Source: Deltaproteobacteria bacterium (GTDB lineage: Bacteria; Desulfobacterota; Desulfobacteria; Desulfobacterales; QNYZ01). From it: a stretch of 34,355 nucleotides of DNA. The notes beneath the pieces are model-generated. The model did no database searches and was not told the DNA's origin. It saw only the letters and a list, made by a program, of their open reading frames with translations. Where the stretch lies: contig QNYZ01000034.1 in assembly GCA_003973265.1 (NCBI GenBank), positions 1 through 34,355 on the forward strand, given 5' to 3'. The position numbers and the translations under genes were made by a program. Each line of letters starts with the position of its first letter. Within the stretch, counting starts at the first letter, position 1. Shown one piece after another: positions 17,174 to 25,055 of this stretch.

Positions 17174-17319
17174 CCTGTTCGCCCCTTTCTACAAAGGGTG
17201 GGACCAGTGATTTCTCTTTGGAACAAGGACGCTGAAAAACAGCGTTAAAATCGAGTAACCCAACAGTAATATTTTATCCCTGATCAGGCTTAACCATCCA
17301 ACATAACGGTAAATCATAA

Positions 17320-19113
17320 ATGACTGAGACACATGATTCAACAGACGCTTCCCCTTTTCAAAATGCTCCTGAATTTTTAACCGGCACCCTTTTTGATTCA
17401 TTTGACCTGCCGGTCGAGGTAAAAAAAGGTCTCAAAGATGCCGGATTTATTTCCTGCTCTCCCATTCAGGCCAAAACGATCCCGGTTGCGCTTGCCGGTC
17501 GTGATGTTGCCGGCCAGGCACAAACAGGCACCGGCAAGACCGCCGCCTTTCTGGTGCCGCTGTTCACCCGGCTGTTATCAACGCCGCGGAAAAAAGCAAA
17601 AAACCCGTTGGCGCTCATTGTGGCCCCCACGCGTGAACTGGCCGCCCAGATTCATGATGAAACCAGATCCATCGGACGACATACCGGTTTTAAAACGATG
17701 CAGATTGTCGGCGGCGTGGATTATCAGAAACAGGCCGACGCGCTTAAAAAAGGGTGTGATATCGTCATCTGTACGCCGGGTCGGATTATCGATTATCACA
17801 AACAGCGAATTTTCAACCCCCATGACATCGAGGTATTGGTCATCGACGAGGCGGACCGATTGCTCGATCTCGGCTTTGCCAAGGATATGCGCTATATTTT
17901 AAGTAAACTCCCCTCGTATGAAAAACGCCTGTCCATGCTCTTTTCAGCCACGCTCTCCTATCGCGAGATGGAATTAACCTATGAATACATGAACATGCCC
18001 GAATTCATCGCCGTGGCACCGGAAGCGGTGACCGTGCGGGGAATCGATCAGGAATTATTCCATGTGGGCGCACATGAAAAGCTGGAGTTGCTGCTCGGCC
18101 TGTTAAAACGGGAAAAGTGGACAAGGCTGTTGATCTTTGTCAATACCAAGGCCGGGGTGGAATGGGTCAGCCAGAAGCTGAAAGGCAACGGGTGGCCGGC
18201 GGAAGGGATTACCGGCGATATCCCCCAGCGCAAACGTTTCCGATTGATGGACCAGTTCAAAAGCGGGCGTCTTAAAATTCTGGTGGCCACGGATGTGGCA
18301 TCAAGGGGCCTGCATGTCGACAATATCAGTCACGTCGTTAACTACGATTTACCTCAGGATTCCGAAAGCTATGTTCATCGGATCGGTCGAACGGCCCGTG
18401 CGGGAAAAACAGGAAAAGCCATATCGCTGGCCTGTGAACGGTATGTCTACCATTTAGATCCGCTGGAAGAGATGCTGGGATATAAACTCCCCGTTCAATG
18501 GCCCGACGAAGACTGGTTTGAAAAAGACCAGTGCGGTCCGGTGGCCACCTCCCGGGATCTCCTCAAAAAGCGGTCGATGCGACGTCAGCAGCGGACACAA
18601 AAAACAAAAACGGGCCCATCAAGACATCGACGGCCGGTCTTACACCGAAAGCAGACCTTTTCGGTGCCCCGGGGGGAATGCCCGGGCAGTTTTTTCGGAT
18701 TCAAAACGGCCGGTGATGCGAATGTTGAAGAAGCGCCCCCTGAAAAGACGCCTGAGAAGACGCCTGAAAAAAAACATCGCCGGCGCCGGAAAAAGAAGCA
18801 GAGCCGTCCGGCGGCCGACCGGCCGGTTAAAAGTGAGTCCGGTAAAGATCAATCCGAAGAAAAGCCATCAGAAAAAAATCAAGCAGGAAAAAGTCAATCC
18901 GGAAAAAGTCAGCCAGAAAAAAAACAGACAGCTAAAACTCGATCCGGAAAAAGCCAGACAACTAAAACCCGGTCAGGAAAAAGTCAACCTGGCAAAAGCC
19001 AGTCAGAAAAAAGCCAGACAGCTAAAAAGAAACCAGTTAGAAGTCGGCCGAAAAAATCTGAGACGAAAAAAAAGGATACCCGCAGCAACGGGCAGGAATC
19101 TGAAACGCGATAA
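17320..19113 (+). CDS. DEAD-box ATP-dependent RNA helicase with basic repetitive tail
   Basis: Residues 1 to about 400 are a complete DEAD-box core of the RhlB/RhlE group: Q motif (FISCSPIQ), motif I AQTGTGKT with Lys73, PTRELA, TPGR, motif II DEAD at 176-179, motif III SAT at 209-211, and in the second domain FVNTKAGVEWV, ATDVASRGLH and HRIGRTARAG. From about 400 to 597 the protein is a disordered Lys/Arg/Gln/Ser tail that ends in near-repeats of GKSQ, EKSQ and AKTRSGKSQ. Such tails bind RNA nonspecifically. There is no clear Shine-Dalgarno sequence. The long leader is like that of cold-induced helicase genes, but no cold-shock motif was identified. A role in mRNA turnover or ribosome assembly is inferred from the family. 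Confidence 0.93.
   Translation: MTETHDSTDASPFQNAPEFLTGTLFDSFDLPVEVKKGLKDAGFISCSPIQAKTIPVALAGRDVAGQAQTGTGKTAAFLVPLFTRLLSTPRKKAKNPLALIVAPTRELAAQIHDETRSIGRHTGFKTMQIVGGVDYQKQADALKKGCDIVICTPGRIIDYHKQRIFNPHDIEVLVIDEADRLLDLGFAKDMRYILSKLPSYEKRLSMLFSATLSYREMELTYEYMNMPEFIAVAPEAVTVRGIDQELFHVGAHEKLELLLGLLKREKWTRLLIFVNTKAGVEWVSQKLKGNGWPAEGITGDIPQRKRFRLMDQFKSGRLKILVATDVASRGLHVDNISHVVNYDLPQDSESYVHRIGRTARAGKTGKAISLACERYVYHLDPLEEMLGYKLPVQWPDEDWFEKDQCGPVATSRDLLKKRSMRRQQRTQKTKTGPSRHRRPVLHRKQTFSVPRGECPGSFFGFKTAGDANVEEAPPEKTPEKTPEKKHRRRRKKKQSRPAADRPVKSESGKDQSEEKPSEKNQAGKSQSGKSQPEKKQTAKTRSGKSQTTKTRSGKSQPGKSQSEKSQTAKKKPVRSRPKKSETKKKDTRSNGQESETR
18835..19030 (+). repeat. Imperfect tandem repeat in the helicase tail
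   Basis: An A-rich stretch with recurrent GGAAAAAGTCA or GAAAAAAGCCA units of about 15 bases encodes repeats of the (G/E)KSQ type inside the helicase C terminus. Units vary in sequence and spacing, as expected of an expanding and decaying coding repeat. Confidence 0.7.
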
Positions 19114-19196
19114 TTATAAGAATAGATTATGTAATATTGGCAAAAATGGCCGGCAGACAGCTGGCGACTCAATGAGCAGAACAAATAGAATCGATT

Positions 19197-19952
19197 ATGG
19201 GATATGTATTCGATTTTAAAGATGCGAAGAATTACCATCTGTGGGCCCAGAATCCACGGGCACGGCTCGTCGTCGATTTAGAATCCAGCCTGATGCTCGA
19301 TATGCTCCGGCCGCATCCGGGTGAAACCGTACTGGATATCGGGTGTGGTACAGGCGTCAATCTGGATCGTTTGATTAAACATGGAATTGATGTAACCGGC
19401 ATTGATCCGTCGGTTTATATGCTTGATTTTGCCGAACAACATCTTGGCCACCGTGCTGATTTGCACCACAACTATGCGGAAACACTCCCTTTTGAAGATA
19501 ATTCATTTAACCACGCTATTTTCATGACATCTCTGGAATTTGTTGATGACCCCCACCGGGCCATTGCCGAAGCGTGTCGTGTGGCCAAGGATAAACTCTT
19601 TATCGGTATGCTGAATCGATACGCCCTGAAAAACATCTACCGCCGTATTCAGGGCATATTCCGAAACACCATCTACAATCGCGCCAGATTTTTCAGTATC
19701 TGGGAACTCAAACAGATGATTCATCAGCTCCTGGGTGATGTCCCCGTCAAGTGGCTGACAACGTGTCAATTTCCGACGGTCTCAGAGGGATGGAAACTGC
19801 GGCTGGAACAATCTTCATGGGTACAGCACTCCCCTTTCGGTGCCTTTGCGGGAATGGTCGTTACCCTTCAGCCCCATTTCAAGACCCGCCCGCTGCCCCT
19901 TAAAATTCAGCCGAAGCCAGCACCGAAAACTGTAGCGGGACTAGAGATCTGA
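19197..19952 (+). CDS. Class I SAM-dependent methyltransferase
   Basis: This 251-residue protein has the Rossmann-like methyltransferase core: motif I VLDIGCGTGVNL (about 45-56) binds the methionine part of SAM, GIDPS is the acidic end of the second strand, and LPFEDNSFNHAIFMTSLEFVDDP is the motif II region of the UbiE/Methyltransf_11 group. The C-terminal third (YRRIQGIFRNTIYNRARFFSIWELKQMI) looks like a substrate-binding cap. The substrate is unknown and its neighbours give no strong hint. It begins 83 bases after the helicase stop. A TAGAAT ends six bases before the ATG and no ribosome site is seen, so it may also be read from a leaderless transcript, although the -35 match is poor. Confidence 0.85.
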   Translation: MGYVFDFKDAKNYHLWAQNPRARLVVDLESSLMLDMLRPHPGETVLDIGCGTGVNLDRLIKHGIDVTGIDPSVYMLDFAEQHLGHRADLHHNYAETLPFEDNSFNHAIFMTSLEFVDDPHRAIAEACRVAKDKLFIGMLNRYALKNIYRRIQGIFRNTIYNRARFFSIWELKQMIHQLLGDVPVKWLTTCQFPTVSEGWKLRLEQSSWVQHSPFGAFAGMVVTLQPHFKTRPLPLKIQPKPAPKTVAGLEI

Positions 19953-19975
19953 AAAACCGGGCAATAACCTCAACC

Positions 19976-20004
19976 TTGAGCTTTCAGCTTCGAGCGCTTA
20001 TAAT
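19976..20004 (+). promoter_or_regulatory. Promoter placing the radical SAM gene on a leaderless transcript
   Basis: TTGAGC (19976-19981) and a perfect TATAAT (19999-20004) are 17 bases apart. The ATG begins seven bases after the last -10 base, the expected transcription start, and no Shine-Dalgarno sequence is present. Confidence 0.55.
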
Positions 20005-20010
20005 TATTCC

Positions 20011-21024
20011 ATGAAAGCCTGTCTTTACGATACAACCGATGGCCGGAAAGTAAAATGCCATCTCTGCCATCACCGGTGCAGCATTAACGTTGGCCGCCGG
20101 GGCCTTTGCGGTGTCCGGGAAAACCGTCAGGGAGTGCTCCGGTCGCTGGTGTACGGAAAAGTCATCGCCCGGCATGTCGATCCCATTGAAAAAAAGCCAT
20201 TTTTCCATTTTCTTCCGGGCAGCCGGGCGTATTCTATTGCCACGGTGGGGTGCAATTTTACCTGCCGGTTCTGCCAGAACGCCGATATTGCCCAGATGCC
20301 GGCGGATCGGCGGGGCGTCATTGCGGGGAGCCCCGCATCTGCGGAAGAAGAAGTCGCTGCCGCGACGGCGGCCGGGTGCCGGAGTATCGCCTATACGTAT
20401 ACCGAACCGACCGTTTTCTTTGAGTTTGCCTGCGACACGGCCCGGCTTGCCCATGGGCGGGGAATCCGGAATGTTTTCGTGACCAACGGCTACATGACGC
20501 CGGAAGCACTGGAAATGATCAGCCCCTTTCTCGACGCCGCCAATGTCGATCTCAAGGCGTTTAACGATGATTTTTACAAGAAGATGTGCGGCGCCCGGCT
20601 GGCACCGGTCCTCAAGACACTGAAAGAGATGAAAACCAGGGGCATCTTCGTGGAGGTGACGACCTTATTGATTCCCGGCCTCAACGACGATCCGGATGAA
20701 CTAAAGGCCCTGGCCGCCTTTATCGCCAATGATCTCGGCGTGGAGACCCCCTGGCATATCAGCCGGTTTCACCCCACTTACCGGCTCACCGACCGGCCGG
20801 CCACGCCAGTTGACAGCCTGATCACTGCCCGCGAAACCGGGAAAAAGGCCGGCCTGCAGTATGTCTATACGGGCAATGTCCCCGGCCAGGGCGGTGAACA
20901 GACCGTCTGCCACCAGTGCGGCCGGGTTATCATTGACCGCTGGGGGTTTTCCATCAGATCGTATGCCGTTGAAAACGGCTGCTGCCGCTACTGCGGTACG
21001 CCGGTTGCCGGTATCGGGATGTGA
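20011..21024 (+). CDS. amrS: AmmeMemoRadiSam system radical SAM enzyme
   Basis: A radical SAM protein of 337 residues of the PflA-like COG1180 group. The [4Fe-4S] cluster motif is CNFTCRFC with Cys81, Cys85 and Cys88. It is preceded by an N-terminal Cys set (Cys16, Cys19, Cys23, Cys33 in CHLCHHRC and GLCGVR) and followed by a C-terminal pair of CxxC motifs (Cys300/303 and Cys325/328) that could hold zinc or a second iron centre. EPTVFFEFA, NVDLKAF and the WHISRFHPTY segment are typical of the AmmeMemoRadiSam enzyme, which usually occurs with AMMECR1 and Memo domain genes. Neither partner is in this window. The reaction is unknown to me; it is not a plain pyruvate-formate-lyase activase, as no glycyl radical enzyme is near. 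Confidence 0.9.
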   Translation: MKACLYDTTDGRKVKCHLCHHRCSINVGRRGLCGVRENRQGVLRSLVYGKVIARHVDPIEKKPFFHFLPGSRAYSIATVGCNFTCRFCQNADIAQMPADRRGVIAGSPASAEEEVAAATAAGCRSIAYTYTEPTVFFEFACDTARLAHGRGIRNVFVTNGYMTPEALEMISPFLDAANVDLKAFNDDFYKKMCGARLAPVLKTLKEMKTRGIFVEVTTLLIPGLNDDPDELKALAAFIANDLGVETPWHISRFHPTYRLTDRPATPVDSLITARETGKKAGLQYVYTGNVPGQGGEQTVCHQCGRVIIDRWGFSIRSYAVENGCCRYCGTPVAGIGM

Positions 21025-21043
21025 ATGCCGGCAACGCAGCGTT

Positions 21044-23179
21044 TTACTTGCCGAGGATAATTCTCACATCGACAATACGAAGCCCCTTTTTATAAACGAT
21101 CATCGGATTTAAATCCATTTCGCATATTTCCGGATAGGCTTCGACTATTTCGGACACTTTTACCAGTACGCGCTGAATGGCCTTTTTATCCACCGGCGGA
21201 TTTCCCCGCACGCCGTCAAGAATCGCGCGGGCCTTGATCTCGCCCATCATTGCTTCGGCCCCTTCCGGCGTCAGCGGCAGCACCCGAAACGACACATCTT
21301 TGAGCACCTCTACCAGAATTCCGCCCAGACCGAACATGATGATCGGCCCGAACTGATCATCGATTTTGGTCCCGATGATAATTTCCATGCCGGGTTCGGC
21401 CATGGGGGAAACAATCACACCGCGAATATCGGCCCGGCGGTCGTATTTTTTCGCGCTGGCAAGAATCTCCCCAAAGGCCCGCCGGACGGATTCCGCCGTG
21501 GTCAGATTGAGTCGGACCCCCCCGGCATCGCTTTTATGCAGGATATCGGGCGATACGATCTTCATGGCCACCGGACCGCCGATTCTTTCTGCCGCTGTCA
21601 CGGCCGCATCGGCGGTTTCACATAAGGGACCTGCAAACACGGGAAGGCCGTGGGCCACAAGGAGTTCTCCGGCCTCATGTTCGAGCAGGGCGTTGCGGCC
21701 TTCTTTTTGAACCGCCTGAATAATGCGTCGGCCTTCCGGTATCGCTCCGGCCCCCTGGTGCAGGATCAGATCATCTTCGATGGGGGAAGAGGAGAGGTAT
21801 GCCCCGTATCGGGCCAGCGCACCGATACTTCTGCAGGCGATATCAAGAGAGCCGTAAACGGTAATGCCTGCTTCGCGCAGCAGGTCAAGGGCTGGCGGGC
21901 CGGCTGAATTGAAAAGGCTGTGCATGACGATCGGCTTACCGGTCTCCGCCACCATTTTTCCCATTTCCCGGGCAGCGGATTCCTCGATCACGGCCAGACT
22001 TTCGGCAAACCGGATCCCGTACCCGCCGAAAAGACCGACTATAAGAAGCCCGCCTACAGCCGGATCGTCCAGGATAATCCGCGCACATTCGGCAAAAATC
22101 GACGGATCGGCATCGCCGCCACCGGCCACGTCCACCGGGTTGGGTACGGATGCGGCAAAGGGAAGGATTTTCCTCAGTTTTTCCCGGGTGTCCTTACCGA
22201 GAACGGGAAGCTCCACTCCCATATCGGTCAACAGATCCGAGGCAATGGTGGCATGCCCCCCGCCATCGGCCAGAATCGCCACGGCATTGTTGGCAATGGG
22301 CGGCAGGCTCGACAGGGTTTCAGCCACGGGGAAAAGGGTATCGCTGTTTTCAAGCACGGTGATCCCGGCCCGGGTAAATGCACCTTTGGCCACCTCGGCC
22401 ATTCCGGCCAGCGCACCGGTGTGGGAGCCGGCCGAGCGGCGGCCCGTGGCAGACCGGCCGCTTTTCAGCAGGACAACCGGTTTTACCCTGGTTGTCCGAC
22501 GGGCTTCATCCAGAAACGACCGGCCATCGCGCATCCCCTCCACATACATGAGTATCACCCGGGTATCCGGATCATTCCGGAAATGGGCCAGGTATTCGTG
22601 AAAATGGATATCCGCTTCGTTCCCCACCCCCACGTAATACGAAAACCCTTTTTGGCTACAGGTTTGCGCCTCGGTGATCAGGGTCAACGCCATATTGCCG
22701 CTCTGGGTCAACAGGGCAATATCGCCTCGGGGGACATCCTGCATACCGACAAGATTCATATTCGTTTTCAGATTCATCATCCCCGACGTATTGGGACCGA
22801 TCAGCCGGATCCCGTGTTTCCGGGCTGTTTGGGCGACTTCATCCTGGAGCTTTTTCCCCTCCTCGCCCAGCTCCCCGAATCCGCCGGCAATGATCACCGC
22901 ACCCCGTACGCCTTTGGCCCCGCAATCTTCCAGAATCGCCGGTATGGTACGGGCCGGTGTCGTAATCAGCGCCAGGTCTACCGGCCCGGGGATATCGGAC
23001 ACGCCGGCATAACAGTCAAGATCCTGAATCTGTTTTTCCCTGGGGTTCACCGGGTAAATCATTCCAGCGTACTTTTCCGACAGCAGGGTGCGAATGGCCT
23101 GGAATCCCCGCTTGGTTTCATTTGTCGATGCGCCGATAATGGCCACCGACCCGGCGTTCAGTACTTTTTCAAGAGACAT
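21044..23179 (-). CDS. NDP-forming acyl-CoA synthetase, fused alpha and beta parts
   Basis: Interconverts an acyl-CoA, ADP and phosphate with the free acid, ATP and CoA; in anaerobes this conserves energy. The 711-residue chain has the alpha part first: CoA-binding Rossmann domain (SVAIIGAS, YPVNPR, GGFGELG), two succinyl-CoA-ligase-like domains and the phosphohistidine His253 in AGSHTGALAG, with Glu188 in VGNEADI. The beta part (about 490-711) is an ATP-grasp domain with Lys540 (VAMKIVSPDILHKSDAGGV) and a second conserved His548. It starts 12 bases after the enoyl-CoA hydratase gene on the same strand, so the substrate is more likely a product of that pathway than acetate. The acid chain cannot be told from sequence. 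Confidence 0.93.
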   Translation of the reverse strand: MSLEKVLNAGSVAIIGASTNETKRGFQAIRTLLSEKYAGMIYPVNPREKQIQDLDCYAGVSDIPGPVDLALITTPARTIPAILEDCGAKGVRGAVIIAGGFGELGEEGKKLQDEVAQTARKHGIRLIGPNTSGMMNLKTNMNLVGMQDVPRGDIALLTQSGNMALTLITEAQTCSQKGFSYYVGVGNEADIHFHEYLAHFRNDPDTRVILMYVEGMRDGRSFLDEARRTTRVKPVVLLKSGRSATGRRSAGSHTGALAGMAEVAKGAFTRAGITVLENSDTLFPVAETLSSLPPIANNAVAILADGGGHATIASDLLTDMGVELPVLGKDTREKLRKILPFAASVPNPVDVAGGGDADPSIFAECARIILDDPAVGGLLIVGLFGGYGIRFAESLAVIEESAAREMGKMVAETGKPIVMHSLFNSAGPPALDLLREAGITVYGSLDIACRSIGALARYGAYLSSSPIEDDLILHQGAGAIPEGRRIIQAVQKEGRNALLEHEAGELLVAHGLPVFAGPLCETADAAVTAAERIGGPVAMKIVSPDILHKSDAGGVRLNLTTAESVRRAFGEILASAKKYDRRADIRGVIVSPMAEPGMEIIIGTKIDDQFGPIIMFGLGGILVEVLKDVSFRVLPLTPEGAEAMMGEIKARAILDGVRGNPPVDKKAIQRVLVKVSEIVEAYPEICEMDLNPMIVYKKGLRIVDVRIILGK

Positions 23180-23191
23180 GATATGGGGTTC

Positions 23192-23956
23192 CTATTTTTT
23201 TCTGCCGGCAAATTCGTTCAAGGATCTCTGCCGCTCGACGGTCGATACACAGGCCAGGCAGGCCTCGACTTCAAAATCCATTAATGCTTCCAGGCTGACG
23301 TTATCCTGCGCCAGCAACAAGCCTTTTTTGATCAGCTTGACGGAAAATGCCGAATTACCGGCAATTTTTTCGGCCATGTCATGCGCTTCGCTCATCAGCC
23401 GCTCCAAGGGTACGGCCCTGTTGACCAGCCCGATCCGGGCCGCCTCCCGGCCGTCTATATAATCGGCCGTGAACAGCAGTTCCCGGGCTTTTCCCGGCCC
23501 GATCAGATCCTGGATCAGGCGCATGGCGCCGCCGGTGACCGACGACGTGACTTTTGCTTCGGGCGAACCGATCTGGGCGTCTTCAGCAGCGATCCGGATA
23601 TCACAGGCCAGGGCCAGTTCGTATCCCGAGCCCAGGGCATAACCATTAATCGCCGCAATGGTCGGCTTTGCAAACCGGATCAGGGTTCGTGAAGCTTCCT
23701 GCAACGCTTCCAGGTAGGCACGATAGGCCGCAAGGCTCCGTCCCCTGGAATCCTTCAAATCCGCGCCGGTGGAAAACGCCCGCCCCTCACCGGTGATAAC
23801 CACGACCCGGATCTGTTCATCTTCCCCGGCATCGCCCAGGGCCGCCTGAAAATCCGCCCACAGCTGCCTGTTCATGGCGTTTAGCACCTTTGGCCGGTTG
23901 AGTCTAATCGTGGCAATGCCATCGTCTTTTTCGTAAATAATACATTCAAATGCCAT
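23192..23956 (-). CDS. Enoyl-CoA hydratase/isomerase family protein
   Basis: A crotonase-fold protein of 254 residues. The oxyanion hole is formed by FSTGADL (about 61-67) and the GYALGSGYELALACDIRIA helix (105-123). Both glutamates used by true hydratases are present, Glu113 in GSGYEL and Glu133 in GSPEAKV, so hydration of a 2-enoyl-CoA is likely. The trimerisation helix follows towards the C terminus. AGGAGA before the ATG is a good ribosome site. The gene lies between the RpiR-type regulator (66 bases upstream) and the acyl-CoA synthetase (12 bases downstream), suggesting one catabolic unit controlled by the regulator. Confidence 0.92.
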   Translation of the reverse strand: MAFECIIYEKDDGIATIRLNRPKVLNAMNRQLWADFQAALGDAGEDEQIRVVVITGEGRAFSTGADLKDSRGRSLAAYRAYLEALQEASRTLIRFAKPTIAAINGYALGSGYELALACDIRIAAEDAQIGSPEAKVTSSVTGGAMRLIQDLIGPGKARELLFTADYIDGREAARIGLVNRAVPLERLMSEAHDMAEKIAGNSAFSVKLIKKGLLLAQDNVSLEALMDFEVEACLACVSTVERQRSLNEFAGRKK

Positions 23957-24022
23957 TGTTTCTCCTGTCGGTGTACAAAATTAATTGTTCCATCAAAACG
24001 ATAAGTACGCTTTCCTGCGTGC

Positions 24023-24874
24023 CTATTTCACAAAGGTATCAAAGATTTCGAATTCCGTTTCCAGGCGGTTGAACATGGGCAGCGCCTTTTTCTTTTGACG
24101 CAGGGCAATGGCCGTGATCAGCGCATTGAGCAGGCTCATCGGTGCCGTATACGATTCGAAATAGGTTGGAATCTTGGTTTCGGCGATTAGGGCAATATCG
24201 CTCAGTCGGGCGGTGGGTGATAATTCGCTGTTGGTAATCGAAATAATGAAGGGCCCTTTTTGTTTTATTTTTTCTGCAATTTCCACCGTCTGCCGGGTGT
24301 GCCGCGTAAAACTGATGGCCACCAGAACGTCTTTTGGACCGACATCGCGCAATTGTTCGGGAAGGTCTCCGACCCCCAATTCCACGAGTCGGACGGAATT
24401 TAAGAAAAATCGCAGATCAAACGCCAGGTAAAAAGCCAAAGCGTAACTGGCCCGCAACCCCAATACATACAGGTTTCTGGCCGCGCATAGCTTATCCACC
24501 GTCTGATCAAATGCATCGGCGGAGATCTTGGATCCCAGTGCCCGGATTTTTTCAATGTCGCCGGACAGGATCTCGGTAAAAAGCGACGGGCGGCCCCCAA
24601 AGGCCCGGGCCGATTCCATCAACCGGGCCGATGTGGAGCAGTCGGCCAGCATTTTTTCCCCGACGACCCTTTTAAATTCGGAAAGGCCTGAAAACCCGAG
24701 GCCATTGACAAACCGAATCACCGTGGCTTCCGACACATGTGCCCGGCTGGCAATCTGGGTGGTATTCAATAAAATCGCCTGGTTCAAATGGTGAAAAATA
24801 TAATCGGCCACTTTCCGCTGGCTGGGGGGAAAAGACGGGTACGCGTCCGAGATCTTTTGAAGAATTTTTTCCAT
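24023..24874 (-). CDS. MurR/RpiR family transcriptional regulator
   Basis: A regulator of 283 residues. The N-terminal winged-helix part (about 1-77) has the family pattern SQRKVADYIF and TQIASRAHVSEATVIRFVNGLGFSGLSEFK, with the recognition helix at about 48-58. A SIS sugar-phosphate-binding domain follows (about 120-260: LYVLGLRASYALAFYLAFDL, VLVAISFTRHTRQTVEIAEKIK, IISITNSELSP). Family members sense phosphosugars or sugar acids, yet here the downstream genes are for acyl-CoA metabolism. A perfect inverted repeat 13 to 34 bases before the start codon is a good operator candidate, so the protein probably represses itself and the two genes that follow. Confidence 0.92.
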   Translation of the reverse strand: MEKILQKISDAYPSFPPSQRKVADYIFHHLNQAILLNTTQIASRAHVSEATVIRFVNGLGFSGLSEFKRVVGEKMLADCSTSARLMESARAFGGRPSLFTEILSGDIEKIRALGSKISADAFDQTVDKLCAARNLYVLGLRASYALAFYLAFDLRFFLNSVRLVELGVGDLPEQLRDVGPKDVLVAISFTRHTRQTVEIAEKIKQKGPFIISITNSELSPTARLSDIALIAETKIPTYFESYTAPMSLLNALITAIALRQKKKALPMFNRLETEFEIFDTFVK

Positions 24875-24887
24875 GCTGGCAACCCGA

Positions 24888-24908
24888 TTGATGAATATTT
24901 TTCATCAA
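24888..24908. promoter_or_regulatory. Candidate RpiR operator (inverted repeat)
   Basis: TTGATGAA and TTCATCAA form a perfect 8-bp inverted repeat with five bases between. It lies between the promoter candidate and the start codon of the RpiR-type gene, the classic place for an autorepressor site. Confidence 0.55.
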
Positions 24909-24923
24909 ATTTTTTTTGACGTA

Positions 24924-24952
24924 TTTATTTCATTGTTGATTTCATTCGTCAA
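24924..24952 (-). promoter_or_regulatory. Promoter candidate of the RpiR-type regulator
   Basis: On the minus strand TTGACG (24952-24947) and AATAAA (24929-24924) are 17 bases apart. The -35 half-site TTGACG is repeated in inverted order at 24916-24921, so the promoter is itself framed by a wider inverted repeat. Confidence 0.4.
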
Positions 24953-25055
24953 GCGAATAAATATCTTTTTCTGCCATGGGAATGAATCGACCATGGCGGC
25001 CGCCAATGCCTCCGGATGTCGCGACGCCGAAGGCACGTTTTACCGTTAATCGATC

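Larger units (their letters stand above)
17016..17319. other. Divergent intergenic region, no gene
   Basis: This 304-base AT-rich space separates the minus-strand hydroxyacid dehydrogenase from the plus-strand helicase. It holds two promoter candidates towards the helicase (annotated separately) and a 6-bp hairpin (ACGCTG / CAGCGT, 17229-17245, loop of five A) inside the helicase leader. The hairpin has no T run on the plus strand. A minus-strand 71-codon frame overlapping the helicase start has no support. Confidence 0.6.

Noticed and set aside
17189..17401. 71-codon minus-strand frame in the helicase leader
   Set aside because: It overlaps the helicase start codon, has no ribosome site and shows no family pattern.
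18518..19219. 233-codon frame overlapping the helicase tail in another frame
   Set aside because: It stays open because of the A-rich repeat. The helicase frame joins directly to a conserved core, so this one is a by-product.
21025..21043. Small hairpin between the radical SAM and acyl-CoA synthetase genes
   Set aside because: AACG / CGTT with a three-base loop is too short to call as a terminator.
21920..23284. 454-codon plus-strand frame opposite the acyl-CoA synthetase
   Set aside because: Long, but antisense to a well-supported gene; the product is rich in His, Gly, Pro and Arg with no domain pattern, typical of a shadow in GC-rich DNA.
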